Below are positions 11,095-22,430 of a stretch of DNA of 64,000 nucleotides, piece after piece. Every line of letters begins with the position of its first letter. Position 1 is the stretch's first letter. The translations under genes were made by a program, and so were the position numbers. Source of the stretch: Mesodorylaimus sp. YZB2_4 (lineage: Eukaryota; Nematoda; Enoplea; Dorylaimida; Dorylaimidae); the NCBI GenBank assembly GCA_030248295.1, contig JASANH010001202.1, positions 62,001 to 126,000 of the forward strand, written 5' to 3'. The notes beneath the pieces were generated by a model. That model worked only from the letters and a program-made list of their open reading frames with translations, searched no databases and had not been told where the DNA came from.

Positions 11095-13644
11095 ATGCTC
11101 ACTGCTTTGGAAGTCTCTTCAGCGTCTCGACTAAGAAAAGTGGCCACTTCGGACGGCCCGTTATGCAGTATGAATAGGAAGAAGTCATCAGAAACCATGA
11201 CCCAAGCGGACAGCAACTTGGTTGCTTCATCATCCGAAACTGCATTGGAGAATATTGCAGAGACCATTTTGACACCAGTCACCTTCCTGACCAAGAAACA
11301 ACGCAAGTCGGTGGTCGTCACTTGGCTGGCCGTCAAGGATCGGACACAATTCGGCCGACGGGTCTTTGTAGAAGTCTTTCGTCGACAACCTCACTTTCAG
11401 GTAACACAAGAGATACCCTTATGATGGGGTGGAGCAGACGCCGTAAGATCTGGTGGGGACTTCGCCAAGTGCTGGTTCAGTGTCTGAAAAGGCATTATTG
11501 CATAAAGTCTTTGACTCGCCCATCTTGTCTCTTCGTGACAGGGTCGCAGATAGTAATTTATATTATTATGCAGAATCAGTGGTCACCTGTCCCGGGCGGC
11601 CTACTTGGCTTTGTCAATTTTTGGGACTCCGCCCACTTAAGCAGAGCCCATGCCCATACTGTAGCAGGCCAGTAGCCAAACCGGAGCAGCTAGATTGTGT
11701 GGGTACCAGCCCCATGGCAGGTTCCCTCCCTTCGGGTATGTCCGTTAGGAGCACTTCCAAATAAGCGGCCGCGGTGGTGCAGCGGTTCGGCATTCATCTC
11801 ACCATATTGCTTGGTAGCGAGTGGCTCGTCCTGGGTTCGATCCCCGGTGACGGAGGCCGATTTGCGAGCCATAAACCCTCGCCGGACTTTGCACGCCGGC
11901 ATAAACCCTCGTGGGTGACTCAACCGGTATTGTTGAGGTGCTCCGAGTGGAGACACGGAAGCCAAACGAGTAGGCAGTCTCGGCTGTCGAACACCGATAG
12001 GGTTAGAGCCACTGCCATCGTCCAAAGAAGTCGGTGCCCTGACCAGGATGCCCTCGTGTAAAGGTGCAACCATGCCTGGCAGACGAAGGAGAGAATGTCA
12101 CTGGCCGAAGTCGGTGGAGCAAAAACTCTGACTGGAGTAGGCAAGTCTTGCAGCTATGCAGGAAGCTAGCTAAGACTGCCTCAGAGCTAACGCGAAAGAC
12201 AAGGCAGCCCACGCTAGCGAGCAGTCGTTCACTAGCCACCTAGCGGGATCACGCACGAAACACCCACAAACTAGTACATACACAGCAATAACTGACAAAG
12301 TCCCTCGTGAGGCGGCACGGCGCGGAGCTGACAGGAAACAAAACAGGCTATACAGGCTGACTAGGGCGTACCCTGGGGCGGCACCAGGCGTAACCAGGGG
12401 ACGTCCCTGGCATACATCCAATCCAATCCAACACTTTCACAATAGTGCGCCCATCACAGCTACATCCACGGCTGAAACATCAACCCGAGAGCTTGACGTC
12501 TCCTAGCCAGGCGAAATCAATAATTCTCTCCCTCTCGCCACGGCTCACCATGCAGTGAGGTTACATAAGTGCTCCTAGTGCAGACGCACACAGGGAAGGT
12601 GTCGTGAGATCTGATCGCCTCACGCCTCGCTTATCATATCATGACTGCTGACCGGGGGCGGCGCGGGGTCCAACCCACAAAAATTATTAAAAAATGCACC
12701 CCCACACGAGGGCATCCTAGGCTGACCACTGGCTTCCTCAGACCCAAATAGGCTTTGAACCCAATCAGTGCTCGACAGCCGAAACTGTCTACTCGTTTGG
12801 CTCCCATCTCTCCTACAAGATGAGTCACCCAGCCGCCTGACATGCCAGGACGACGAGGTTGCGCACTTGTTGCTCTCCCCCACGTGGACCTGCAAGCAGA
12901 TGGTAAAACTGGCCAGCTGGCGGACCCATAACATGTTCGCGCACACTTCTTGCTGACCTGATCCTTGCCCCCCTAGTCCTGCTCACAGTTTATAACCCTG
13001 CCTCGCTACCATTGCAGGACTTCTTTCCATTTCTCCGCGGCCATCCACCGATCAAGGACGAAATAGAATTGGAGAAGGAGTCAGGCTTCCGCTGCCAAGC
13101 CACAGCTTTCGCCGATTTTCTGGATTATATTGTTGGCTTCGTACACTTGGATAGCGCCAATTTTATATCCGATGCTAGTTTCCAAATTGGTCGTCGTCAC
13201 GGCGAAAGACTCAAGACCGTCGACTCCATGCCAGCCTCGTGGTGGAGAGTGTTTTCAGACAGTATCATCTTCTGCCTCAAGCCCTATTTCCCCATCGGAG
13301 AGAGCGTGGCCAGTCGAGTGCCCCTTCTTCGATATATGATCGATCGATCATACAGAAGGGCTTGGCAAAAGCTACTGAATGTGGTCACTGATAAGATGCA
13401 TCAAGGATTTCGTGACTACAAAAACGAGGAGAGACGGCTGATTGAAGAGAACGGAGGCAACCCAGTCGGCTCAGTGCCAGCAGTTGGTCCGTGTCAGAAC
13501 CAATTGAAGAAACTGGCCGCCATTGCCGCTGCCGTGCACGCCAAGGGACGGCGATTCTATCAGGCGGACAGCGGGACCAATGACAGCGACGAAGACGATC
13601 TGTGCGAATCTGACGATACCAGTAGCGGCAGTGGCAGTGACTGA
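11095..13644 (+). CDS. Globin with long N- and C-terminal tails
   Basis: Two exons, 11095-11400 and 13018-13644 (phase 0, CAG|GTAACA and ATTGCAG|GAC), encode about 310 residues. The globin fold starts near residue 67 with TKKQRKSVVVTWL (A helix), continues through GRRVFVEVFRRQPHFQ (B helix) and FFPFLRGHPP (CD region). In the E helix, FRCQATAFADFLD places Gln at the distal E7 position. IGRRHGERL gives the proximal F8 His, and RRAWQKLLNVVTDKM is the H helix. Gln at E7 is known from Ascaris haemoglobin and other invertebrate globins and usually goes with tight oxygen binding. The 66-residue N-terminus and the Asp/Ser-rich tail are outside the fold. The 1.6-kb intron holds SINE and MITE copies. 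It could bind oxygen or act as a sensor; which is not shown. Confidence 0.88.
11766..12010 (+). repeat. tRNA-derived SINE in globin intron
   Basis: Begins with an A-box-like GGTGGTGCAGCGGTTCGG and a B-box GGGTTCGATCCCCGG, followed by a tail containing GAGTGGAGACACGGAAGCC. The same tail recurs in reverse at 12.72-12.82 kb, which shows that it belongs to the element. Confidence 0.7.
12065..12565 (+). mobile_element. Family A MITE, split by a later insertion
   Basis: Starts TGCAACCATGCCTGGC and ends GAGGTTACA, and holds the family core (AAAAACTCTGACTGGAG, then GGCTGAAACATCAACCCGAG). About 300 bp of foreign DNA separates the two halves of the core. Confidence 0.7.
12152..12455. mobile_element. 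Insertion inside the family A copy
   Basis: Unrelated to family A and flanked by near-duplicates CAGCTATGC and CAGCTACAT of the host sequence. At one end is a short run of ATCCA units (about 12415-12432), like the repeat tail of a non-LTR element read on the minus strand. Boundaries are approximate and the class is unknown. Confidence 0.45.
12720..12815 (-). repeat. SINE tail fragment, reverse
   Basis: Reverse complement of the tail seen at about 11.94-12.00 kb (shared AAACGAGTAG and CGGCTGTCGA motifs on the opposite strand). The tRNA-like head is missing. Confidence 0.55.
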
Positions 13645-13826
13645 TATTTGTGCAGTGCATTACTGGTCCAAGTTTGACCGAGGTAGTGTCAGAGGCTATA
13701 ATGTCCTCACATGCTTTCATCCAGGGCCTGCGACTCATGTTGACTTCACCTACAACCTCCCCTCCTGAATTCACCTGCTGACCTGCAATCGTGACAAGAA
13801 ATGTAGGGCGACTTTTGCATGCTGTC

Positions 13827-14072
13827 CTAATCTTGCTCTAAGGAATTAAAATAATCGGCTAGTTTGTCCCGCAGGGATGCTTGCTTATTTGGTTTGACTG
13901 GCCGCCGCATACAGCGTATCAGTCGCCCCTCGTTGGCCTCTCGATACGCTCCTCCAGGCAAGGCAAAACCCGTCAGGGGTTGAGGTCTCTGGCCCTGGCG
14001 ACTAGGGGGCCCGACTGCTATTTTTTTTGAGACCATCCGCTCCCCACGGTATCTTCTCCGATGTATGGCCAT
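13827..14072 (-). CDS. Hypothetical small protein
   Basis: An 81-codon frame between the 3' ends of the globin and GRIPAP1 genes. The ATG is preceded directly by an in-frame TAA. The product is basic at the N-terminus (MAIHRRRYRGER) and ends ASLRDKLADYFNSLEQD, which has protein-like helical composition. I know no family for it. It may be chance, since it lies in a 560-bp gap that also holds two 3' UTRs. Confidence 0.25.
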   Translation of the reverse strand: MAIHRRRYRGERMVSKKIAVGPPSRQGQRPQPLTGFALPGGAYREANEGRLIRCMRRPVKPNKQASLRDKLADYFNSLEQD

Positions 14073-14205
14073 TTACTAGTTTCAATAATTCCCAGACAGT
14101 TTACTAACCATTAAAAAGAGCCTAGAATAACCCGCCGTCAAATCCACTGCGACATACAAAACACACAATACAAAAAGCGTATGAGAATATTACATCATTT
14201 TTCTA

Positions 14206-17200
14206 TCACAAAGTTGGAAAACGTTGCTTTTCCTGCGACATAGTCGAACTTAAGCGAGCAACTTCCTGCGACATGATTTCCAAATCCTGAATTAAGAATT
14301 CGCGTCAGGAAAGTCACGAAGATCCCCCACTCTCTAAGACAAAGATTAGGCACTCTCTCTTCTCCTCTTTCTCTGTTTCTGGGCTTTTGTCAACTCTTCC
14401 CATACCAGACTAGGACGTGTGGGGAGAAGCGCGCGCACCCCACACGCGTCCACCCGTCTACTGTATGTCCCCTAGTCTTCATGAGCTTTCAGTTTTGTGC
14501 CATACCGTTATCAGCCGACTCCTACTTTATTAAGCCTGCCCGATCCCACAAGCACTGCCCTCTGGCACCCCTTGCCACCTCACCCATCTTTCAAGCAACG
14601 CTAAAAACCAGCGTTGCCAGGCGCACGGCGATTGCCCTAGATCTGGGGCAATTTTAAGCTGTCAGGGCAGGTTTTAGGGCAATGACCTTTCTAGGGGAAT
14701 TTTTAGGGCAATTTGAGATTTTGGCACTTTGTCTTAGCTCTCTCGACAATGCCGCTGTTCCAAAGGGTGTTCTCCTTGATGAGAAGCTGGGTAGAGATGT
14801 CGAAGAAGCATTGGAAGTTGTTGGCGCCTTTGAAAACTGATATGGAATTCAAATACGCAATCATTGCTTGGTTGCAATAATGTTGGGTGTCTGGTAGGCA
14901 CTTTTTTCAAAGGGCATTCTTTGCATTTTTTTCTGGAAGTTGGGTTTAGGGCAATCTAAACCTGCATCTGGGGCATTATTGTGTTGCAGACCTGGTAACG
15001 CTGCTAAAAACTAGGTGAACTACCTTTTGCAAATGCATGTTCTTCGTAAGCGTCTCTTCCAGCATGTGTTGCAGACGCTTATTCATATCCCGAATTTCCA
15101 CCGCTGATTGATCAATCTTCATCAAATCGATAACCTTCTTCAATCCAGGTGGCAGCTTCTCTGGCGAAGCAGTCGGGCCCATATGGAAGGCTAAACGAAT
15201 CCAAACTAAACAATAGTAAAGATCAATCAGTCCTTCTCTTACCTGACTTCTCTTTCAAGAACTGTTCGATAATCGTAGCTTTATTCACCAGATCCTCCGC
15301 CATTGCAGCACTGCTATCTTCCAGAAGCATGACCTGAAACGGACAGCCATAACAAGTTTACCAATGCAGCATTCATCTCAAACCTAGCTTACTCTCTCTT
15401 GCAGTTCAAAATTCTTTTTTTGCAGCTCTGTTACACGGGCAATCAATTCGTGATTATCCGATTCCAACATCGTAATCGACGACTCGCTATCACGATCAGC
15501 AGTCTACAAAGGAGTAGGAAAATATATTCTATTTAACAAACCAAATGGCCCACTCACTTCACTTACATGAGTCGAATGCCTGTCGCTGTCTTTCTGTTGC
15601 TTATCACTGACCACAGTCCACGATGAAACGCTACTGAAAAACAAAACTTACATTTCGAACACCAATCTTCGACCACTCTTAGCGTAACAAGGATCCTACA
15701 TATATACGACTAGCGACCACCCACTACGAAATCAAAACCCACACAGGATGGGGACAGGTTATATCGAAACTTCCATTGAGTTTTTGAAAAACCATGAAGT
15801 GCGGGTTCGACTCCTGCTCGCACTCGTGCTCTTCATTCTCTTTTTGTTTTACTTCTCAACACAAATATAAGCCACTCCTACTTTTTGAACCAACCGATCA
15901 GAGTAAACAAGCTGAACCCGTCAAAATTCTGCAATTTGTGTCAAAAGACTACCGTAAATTTAAAAAATTGGGAAAACTTTGCTTTTGCTCCATCCCATTT
16001 TTCTCCCTTCACAAAACCACCCACTCACGCAGCATCTCCCACTGTTCTAGGCCGATTTTCAGTCAATTCTGATGGTCTCAGTTCTTCGTAACCTAAAGAA
16101 ACATATTCTTAGAAAATCACTTCAACAAAATCCAACAAATTACTTGTATTTCCTGGCGATTTATTGCGACCCGATTCGGGCGCCGCCACAGAATTTTCTT
16201 GCACCTTCTCCTGCAAGCGGTCGTTCCGCTTCTTCTCATTTTGCAGCTGTCGTTTCAGGTCTTTTATCTGTAAATAGAAGCCCTGATGTTACACAAATCG
16301 GCCACCTTGCTTGAAGCAAACACAGCTCACCACAGACTGATGCTTCCTCTCGACCGCCTTCAAACCATCTTCTTTATCCTTCACTTCCTAAAATACAATT
16401 CTTTCGGCTTTGAGCATTCACTGTCTATTCACTGAATCATACTTGTTTCAACTCGTGCACGACTTGGACATGGCCATCTCGTTCCATCGTAAGTGAAGCC
16501 ACTTGACGTTCATAGTCCTAAAACTAATGACCATATCAAGCGGCACACAATTCTCAAAATTCCTACATACCGTTTTCATGACCTCCATCTCAACGCGCAA
16601 TTCATCAACTTGACGCTCCAATTCCAGCTTTTGACTTTCCGCCGCCTCTTTCAAGTTCGTCTCGCGTTGATCAATGCCAAAATTTATTTCTTCCAATTGT
16701 TTTTCCAAACTAGCACTTCTTTCTTCACTGGCTTGTAGCAAACTTTCTAGCAGCAGCACTTTTTGTTGAAGCGAATCATGCTCTTCATTTTGCTTCTACA
16801 GGAAAGAAAATCTGAAAAAGGCTAAAAAAAACGCAAGACCGCCTGCATACTTGAGCCGAGTCCAATTGTTTCCTCAGCTCTTCGACATCTCGTTCATTCG
16901 CTGACAATAACTCCTCTTCTCGATTTTTGAAGTCCGATTTCACCTTTTCTAAATGTTCGTTCATGTCATCTAACAACGCCTTCCTTTTTGTTGCTAGCTA
17001 AAATAATATCTTCCGATTATTCCCAAGGCAATAAAAACCAGTCCAGTCAATACCTCATGAGCCTCGTCCAATCGTTTTTGCATGCGTTCCACTTCCTGTC
17101 TGGTATCTTGCAGTTGGCTTGACAGGACATCGCTTGCACTGATTGTCTCCTTGAAAAATCATGACCTGTCTAATCACTTCTACACTAGATAAAGTGAAGG

Positions 17201-19023
17201 GCTAATTACTTGCAGCTGGATTTGAAATCCTTCATTTTGCTCTCGAATCTTCTTGACTTCAATTTCAGCTTCTTTTAAAGCTGTCTCCAATGATGCTTTT
17301 TCGCCTGCAGCCACGCGTTCATTGTCCTTCATCTGAAAGCTAGCAAAAGTTAGCCGCATAAATTGGATGTCTGCTCGAAATACCCACCATTTGCATTTGT
17401 CTTTTCAAACCGTTCGAATCATCCACAAGCGCCTTGATTTCTGCATCTTTCTTTTGAACCATATGGTCCAACGATTTTTTAAATTCTTCTAACTGATGTT
17501 CTTTTTCTTCGCTCAACGAAACGTAGCTAAAAAGGAAGTGAGGCAGGTTATGTACTGAAAAGTTATGGCCAACATGTCGACATAGTCTCACGACCCCACC
17601 TAAAAAGGAATAGATAGAGCGCTAACAAAAGACTCACGTCATACCTGGCTTGTTTCCGACGCAGCTGTTCTTTCATTTCCAAAAGCTCTTTTTGCAAAAC
17701 AGCGGATTTCGCCTGGATTTCTTCCTAAAGATGCTAAAATGACTAAACAAAATTTAAATGCCAGCCAGATCGATCGTTACTCACCGTTTGATTGTTCATC
17801 CTTTCTGTAAGCTTTTTCTTTTCTTCTTCCAACGACACTATTGAGCCTGAAAGCAAGAGTGATAAAAATAGATAAGAGAGCCAGTAAACAGAGAGTACCT
17901 TTGGCTTTTGACAGCTCGGCTTCAAGACTTTGAATTCTCTCTGTCTGTTCTTCAGTCGCCGTCGAGGGCCCGCTAGAAAGACTTTAGTTAAAAAAAATCA
18001 ATAATCGAGTCGCCTGAAATTCATACCTCGTCTGCTCTTTCGATTGGACAATCTTTTGCGCTTCTGCTTTCTGGTACTCGCATTTTGCGCGTAATTCTAG
18101 AAGACCAGAATACATGATGTAGAGACGCAGCAGTTGTCTTTCGAGAAACATACCTTCTATCTCTTTCTTCAAATTACTATTTTCAGTCTCCAAAGCACGT
18201 AAAGCCTCTCCGTTTCCGTTTGATTCTTTTAATTCACGCACTTCTTGCTCCAATTCTTCTTGCTGACCAATGACCTAAAAAGGAATGCAGGTTAAAGCCA
18301 CAGTCAAAGTGATCTGAGCAATTACACCTTCTGCAATTCTTGGATAAGCATTGCTTGCTGTAAACGGAACTCTTCTTCTTGCGACGCAAGCTTCTGTCGC
18401 AATGCGTCCGGTTCAGATGTATCGAGGACATCGTTCGCCTAGAAAAATTAGAATGCTTGAAAGTCATTAAAAAACAGGAAAATGGGTCACTTTAGCGCGC
18501 TTGCTTCTCGAAGTTTTTTGCACCTCGTCTTCTAATTTTTGAATCTTCTGCTCCAAATTTGCGATATCTGAAACGAGAAATAGAGTAAATAGCGAGTTCG
18601 AAAACGTGAAAGCCTAATTACATTCGGAACGAGAGGTGTGCGCACAGAAGATAAACAGGTGCGTAAGGGTTCGGATTCATGACTCATGATAAAGGATAAT
18701 TTTAAACCTCACTCCTTTCGCGTGACTAAAACTATTGTACTGTACATCACTAAAGCAGAAACCGCTGCCCACGAAAAAGCCACTAAGTTACCCCTATCCT
18801 TTCTCGAGATCTGCTCCGCCAACTGGTAATTTGATGTTCGCAATTCCAACAGCGAATTCTAAAAATATCAACACAATCTATGAATTTGGCACCTTTCCAT
18901 TGTGCAACAGGGCATAGCAAACAAAACAGCCATAGTCCTGTTGTCGTACAGTATATTGCTCTATAGTCTTACTTGCATTCGCTGAAACTCCTCTGCCGAT
19001 AGTCCCGTAGAAGTCTCCGCCAT
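14206..19023 (-). CDS. GRIPAP1: GRIP1-associated protein 1 (GRASP-1)
   Basis: A multi-exon gene for a long coiled-coil protein of recycling endosomes. In mammals GRASP-1 is a Rab4 effector that links to syntaxin 13 and AMPA-receptor recycling. The N-terminus, exon 18973-19023 joined to about 18792-18858, reads AEEFQRMQ then NSLLELRTSNYQLAEQI; the vertebrate protein has the same EEFQRMQ, LLELRT and NYQL motifs. The middle exons are all heptad coiled coil (for example PDALRQKLASQEEEFRLQQ, EEEKKKLTERM). Near the C-terminus AMAEDLVNKATIIEQ and RDMNKRLQHMLEETLTKNM (exon about 15024-15190) match the family's conserved end. The last exon, 14206-14286, adds DLEIMSQEVARL and a stop. Most introns are 50-90 bp; the last carries a hAT MITE. 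The start ATG has no AG nearby, so it looks like a true first exon. Confidence 0.9.
14609..15003. mobile_element. 395-bp hAT-like MITE in the last GRIPAP1 intron
   Basis: Bounded by a perfect 8-bp duplication CTAAAAAC (14601-14608 and 15004-15011). The ends are inverted: CAGCGTTGCCAGG against CAGCGTTACCAGG read from the other side, then further inward GGGGCA/TGCCCC motifs. No transposase remains. It ends only about 20 bp from the donor of the GRIPAP1 penultimate exon. Confidence 0.93.
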
Positions 19024-19411
19024 TTTTATAAATTATGAGAGAAAATTAATTTTTACTGCACGTTAGGAAATACCAAATCAAATCATCCTTTTTCGTAATT
19101 CACGTGCGCCGCCCAGCCACTAAATAGTAAGCCTACAGTAACCCGCGCAAGCAGCAGGAGAAGCTGATTCGCAGGTACTAAACTACTGACCTGAATTTGT
19201 GGTAAAATAAAAACACTCTGCTGAGCTCCGAAGTCAGACCATAGCTTGGTGATACGCCTGATCATGCATAATGCTGACTTGACAATTTATTTTTACAAAA
19301 TGATCATCACACAAGATATTATGACCTTTTTTCCATTGGCATAGCTGAACCATAAGACAATCACTATGATCAATGGTCCTGATAACCCGCTTCAAGAATA
19401 GCGGACAATGT

Positions 19412-20514
19412 CTAACTGCACTCAGTGTATGTCGATACGGTGTTCCCTACTCGCTGTGTGACAGTACGACAGCGCTGACCATCACCTAAAATAGGACAGC
19501 CATTTAAATTCAAATTTCCCGCGCTTTTCAATTGGCGACATCTTGTGTTTTTTTGCTGACACTTTGAGGTCGATTTGCGTGCACTTACTGCTATGAGAAT
19601 ATTGATAAGAGCTCTGATGCACAGTGTGCTGATGGTCATGGGCATCATCTGCGAACATGGATCCAGCGAACCCGCCCAACATATCGTCCATGTCGAACAT
19701 CATGTGGCCATGGCCCTGATGGAATCCACCCTCGTGGAAGAATATGGGCTGTTCGCCATCGTCGTTCCACAGATCATCAAAGTTGAAAGCGAAGTGGTGG
19801 CCGCCATGGAAAGTGTGATGACCCTTGCCACCTTGCTGGTGGTGATGGAAACCTGGAAGAGGGGGATGTTAGCCTATCGACTATGGGACTATCACTAAAG
19901 ATACACACTTTCATCAAAATGTTTGAAGAATTCTTTGAAATCAAAGCCGAAATCATCGTGTGAGTGGCCTTCCTTGAACGCAGCATCGCCGAACTGATCG
20001 TACTTACGGCGTTTCTCTGGGTCACTCAGTACTTCATAGGCTGAAATGAGGCAGCGATGAGGTGGGCATGAGGCAGGGGGGCTTGGTTGGATAACCCCCA
20101 GGTTTCGTTGAAAACTTGTAGGACCCCTGTGCAGAGCAGGTGGGTTCTTCAATGCTATTGATTAAGCCAGAAGCTTTTTTGTATAAAAATTCAAATTAAA
20201 AAATGGCGGGAAAAGTTTCAAGAGTAAATTAAGACCTCACCGATACATGGTGATGGGTCTACTCAAATTGTATGGACCTCTACCTCATCCGATGCCCACT
20301 TACCTTCAGCAATTTCTCTAAATTTAGTTTCGGCATCCTTCTCTTTATTCCTATCCGGATGGTACTGCATGGCCAACTTTCGAAATGCCCTTTTGATGTC
20401 ACTTTCCTGAGCATTCCTTCTGACACCGAGCAGTTCATAGTAGTCTTTTGTCAGCACCAACACCACTGACTCCACGACCAAGTAAATCAAGATAAGTCCA
20501 CTTCGAAAATTCAT
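19412..20514 (-). CDS. DNAJB9: ER-localised J-domain co-chaperone
   Basis: Four exons (20304-20514, 19909-20040, 19589-19852, 19412-19485) give 226 residues against 223 in human DNAJB9/ERdj4. Residues 1-24 form a signal peptide ([15 protein letters not shown]). The J domain is residues about 26-90 with the YHPDRN motif that stimulates HSP70 (BiP) ATPase. A middle region rich in His, Phe, Gly and Asp follows ([17 protein letters not shown]). The C-terminus [19 protein letters not shown] matches the conserved end of the family. The role is ER-associated degradation and damping of the unfolded protein response. All splice phases agree (exon 3 to 4 creates Ser from A|GT). It lies 389 bp upstream of GRIPAP1 on the same strand. 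Confidence 0.95.
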
Positions 20515-21579
20515 CCTCGCACTCTATGACGAGACAGAGTAGCTGGCAATGGCATGGTAGTATCGCCAGATTGTACACGTCAGACCAAATTCCAAGTCCG
20601 GTTCACCACATGTGTGCATAGGAGACGGCAAAGAACTAGTTCAAGGCCTTCAGTCAGCTGGCAGTGAGAAAAGGATACGCCAGCAAATCTTAGCACAACT
20701 CCCATGAAGGAAAGAGTACACAAAGTTTATAAGAGCGAGTCAAACCGCCAAGTAACTGTGCAAGAGCCCTGACGGAAATTCTGAAGCTGTCGATTATGCT
20801 GGGAGGGGTTTGAGATTCAAGTCCCAGCAAGAGAGCCAACCCATCATTTGTGCAGCTGGAGCAGCCAGGCGGTGGGAGAGGAGGAAAGAAGTCTTCGGGA
20901 GAAAGAACTGCAAGCAGGAGAAGAGTACTTTCCACTTCAGGCAAACTGGAAACGCGAACGGGCTGAAACATCAAACGGAGTGGTGTTATCCCTCCTTGGC
21001 AAGACTACGTACAGTATCAATCTCTCGACTGATCAGGAATGCTGGTTACACTTATTGTCATTTGATTAGAGTGCGTCGCGTGACTGCCTGCAGGACCAAG
21101 CCCCGAGGCTGACAGACCCGACATTCCGAATTCTGATAAGTCCATGATCGTTCCCCTGTGGTTCAATGTATCCTCTATCTGTCGCCTCGCAGATCCATGC
21201 AGTGCGCTTATAAGTGTTTCAGGTATCAGTAAAACGTAATCAGGATACACGAATACATGGATCCACAAGAGACCATGGTGGCACTTTTCAGGTTGCTGGG
21301 TAAGTGCATGGATCCATCCATCGTGCATCTCGCTGCAGAACGAGTGGATTCGATTCCAGGCGGGGGAGATGCTATGTAAACCTTCGCTTCGCTGATCTTG
21401 CGCGCCAGGACAGAACCAAGCAGACTGTGTCAACGCGCTTGAAGCAAACAAGAAGACAGTATCGGATGTCAAACACTGGCGTTGTTGTACGAGGAAGCCA
21501 GTTCACAATCATCTAAACCATGTCCCAAATTCAAGACGTTCATGGTACCTTGATGAAGCCAAGTCTCGCGACAATATCT

Positions 21580-21676
21580 GCGGCTGAAACATCAATCCGA
21601 CGGTTGAAGTCTACCAGACAGGGTAGATCAATCATTCTGTCCCTTTCGCCATGGAACGCCAAGCAGTGAGGTTACA
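21580..21676 (+). mobile_element. Family A MITE, truncated
   Basis: Has the core GGCTGAAACATCAATCC and the end GTGAGGTTACAG. The 5' half is missing or too decayed to see. Confidence 0.6.
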
Positions 21677-21715
21677 GTGCCCTTCGTGGAGCCAGAGGGC
21701 GCTTGCTAAAGCCTG

Positions 21716-21899
21716 TGCAACCAGCGCACCCAGGCGGCGGGAGTTACATAGTCGAGACCGATGTCAGTGGGCAAAAACTCCGACTGGAGGTAGGCAAGTC
21801 TCGCGACCATACCTGACCTAGAAACATCAATCGAAGAGGTTGACGTCCCAGCCGAGAGAGCGTATAGATTACTCTTAACCGCCAGGGCTGCTAGTTACA
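21716..21899 (+). mobile_element. Family A MITE
   Basis: Starts TGCAACCAGCGCACCCAGG and ends GCTGCTAGTTACA, with the inner block AAAAACTCCGACTGGAGG and GAAACATCAATCG. Confidence 0.75.
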
Positions 21900-22430
21900 C
21901 CAGCCTCCTCGTCCAGTCAAGATTGTCAAGTGGCTGCTGAGGAGACCACAAGTCGGGTGAGCTCTCATTGCGCTCCCGCCATAACCATAACATGCTACCA
22001 CTTATCACACTGCAATTGCGCTACGCCTTGCCACAGAGACCCTAGCCTCACCGTCACCCATTGCGACCGCATGGCACACCAGGCAGCAAATGGGACCCAA
22101 ATCGACCAACATTCACAAGTCAGTCAAACACACCTGGCGCATCAAACCATCTCCTTGGCACAAAACAGTCCGTCACCACACCGCTACGACAGCCAACCCC
22201 AAAGAAGTTTCCGACCGACAGTTCAGTCCTTGCGTCAATATTGGCTCTGGTCAACCCTCTGCTTTTCATCAACCCCTTGCATCACATGATAAACCTCAAG
22301 GCAACGCCAACCAAACACCAGACAATATGATTACTAGTTCAGCTCTCTGAGCTCTTCAGTCTCCCAACTCGCTTGACACATACTGTATACACATTCGCAG
22401 TTTCGTATTCCCATCTGTACAAGGACACAG

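Larger units (their letters stand above)
20515..22430. other. Intergenic, family A MITEs
   Basis: Separates DNAJB9 from cereblon. It holds one complete and one truncated family A copy (listed separately). No coding exon is recognised; the frames at 21.9-22.3 kb have low-complexity His/Thr/Pro composition. Confidence 0.5.

Noticed and set aside
11764-13017. A missing central globin exon
   Set aside because: Exons 1 and 2 join in phase 0 and the B-C-D helices run on without a gap; the intron content is SINE and MITE sequence.
21930-22350. Overlapping plus-strand frames rich in His, Thr and Pro as a gene
   Set aside because: Three frames are open at once over a biased composition; downstream lies the cereblon 3' end on the other strand.
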